Assembly (NCBI GenBank): GCA_003164075.1
Contig: PLRZ01000580.1
Location: 4,463 to 9,901 of the forward strand
Source: Bryobacterales bacterium
GTDB taxonomy: Bacteria > Acidobacteriota > Terriglobia > Bryobacterales > Bryobacteraceae
Direction: 5' to 3'
DNA: 5,439 nt
Below the pieces are notes generated by a model that was not told the DNA's origin, did not search any database, and was given only the letters and a program-made list of their open reading frames with translations. Position numbers and translations under genes: made by a program. Positions 4,995-5,439 of the stretch are shown here, piece after piece. Positions within the stretch are counted from its first letter, which is position 1. The number at the start of each line of letters is the position of its first letter.

Positions 4995-5439
4995 ACGGCA
5001 TCCTGGTAGCCATCACGGTCATGAATTCCACGTTGGCATCGAGGGGCAGGTTCGCCATGTACAGCACCGCTTCGGCAACGTGGCGGACGTCCATGCGGGG
5101 TTCCACCATAATAGAGCCGTTGGCCTGCGGGACACCGTCGCTCATGCGCCCGGTCATTTCGGTGGCGGCATTGCCGATATCGATCTGCCCGCACGCGATG
5201 TTGAAATCGCGGCCGTCGAGTGAAATGCTGCGAGTGAGTCCGGTGATGGCGTGCTTGGTGGCGGTGTAAGGCGCGGAGTTGGGGCGCGGGACGTGCGCGG
5301 AGATGGAACCGTTATTGATGATGCGGCCACCCTGCGGGCGCTGCTCTTTCATCATCCGGACGGCCTGCTGCGCGCACAGGAACGCGCCGGAAAGATTAAC
5401 TCCGACCACTGCGCTCCACTGCTCGAACGTGAGGTCCTC
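4978..5439 (-). CDS. Short-chain dehydrogenase/reductase (SDR), C-terminal part (5'-truncated by window edge)
   Basis: Reads leftward; open to the window edge, 153 residues, ending at a TGA at 4978-4980. The classical SDR active site is present: Asn15 in VGVNLSGAF, Ser45 in NNGSIS, Tyr58 and Lys62 in YTATK, with Ser thirteen residues before Tyr as usual. The stretch after the active site reads [15 protein letters not shown], where many SDRs have a Pro-Gly start; from memory the '[10 protein letters not shown]' form marks a recognisable bacterial subgroup ending in a 'MTVMAT.MPF.GRG' tail, as here. SDRs oxidise or reduce alcohols and ketones with NAD(P)(H). The family is about 250 residues, so roughly 100 residues with the TGxxxGxG nucleotide-binding motif lie beyond the edge. 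It is the only leftward gene and converges on the gene ending at 4994. The substrate cannot be told from this. Confidence 0.92.
   Translation of the reverse strand, partial: EDLTFEQWSAVVGVNLSGAFLCAQQAVRMMKEQRPQGGRIINNGSISAHVPRPNSAPYTATKHAITGLTRSISLDGRDFNIACGQIDIGNAATEMTGRMSDGVPQANGSIMVEPRMDVRHVAEAVLYMANLPLDANVEFMTVMATRMPFIGRG

Overview
The window looks like chromosomal DNA of an acidobacterium, most likely in the Solibacteraceae/Bryobacteraceae (Candidatus Solibacter-like) branch. This rests on a VWFA-related protein of the acidobacterial type, several exported protein types I associate from memory with that group, GC around 63% in hand-counted lines, and -10 promoter boxes sitting almost on the start codon. 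The taxonomic call is inference from protein style; no marker gene is present.

Layout. Seven genes point right and one points left. (1) 1-606: C-terminal part of a nucleoside hydrolase, cut by the window edge. (2) 632-1696: exported squalene-cyclase/prenyltransferase-type toroid protein with a CxxCH motif near its N-terminus. (3) 1738-1941: 67-residue two-helix membrane protein. (4) 2030-2881: exported helical protein made of two copies of a domain of about 115 residues. (5) 2948-4123: Tat-type exported VWFA-related protein with an intact MIDAS and a Gln/Gly/Pro-rich tandem repeat inserted in the domain. (6) 4147-4710: Pro-rich, Cys-containing protein of an acidobacterial family of unknown function. 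(7) 4725-4994: short TfoX/YjbR-like protein that seems trimmed at both ends and has lower GC. (8) 4978-5439, minus strand: C-terminal part of a classical short-chain dehydrogenase/reductase that converges on gene 7 with a 17-nt tail-to-tail overlap.

How the genes work together. There is no clear single pathway. Gaps between the rightward genes are 14-88 nt, but genes 3, 4 and 6 each have their own -10-like box 6-9 nt before the start codon. They are therefore probably transcribed separately, with leaderless or nearly leaderless mRNAs. Genes 1-2 (25 nt apart) and 6-7 (14 nt apart) could be co-transcribed pairs. Genes 2, 4 and 5 carry export signals and gene 3 is a membrane protein, so the centre of the window is rich in envelope functions.

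I see no RNA genes, CRISPR array, insertion sequence, attachment site, origin or convincing intrinsic terminator. No gene-free stretch exceeds 88 nt. I did not find a clear undescribed multi-gene system. The best leads are the CxxCH toroid protein, the duplicated-domain exported protein, the repeat-expanded VWFA domain and the leaderless promoter layout.
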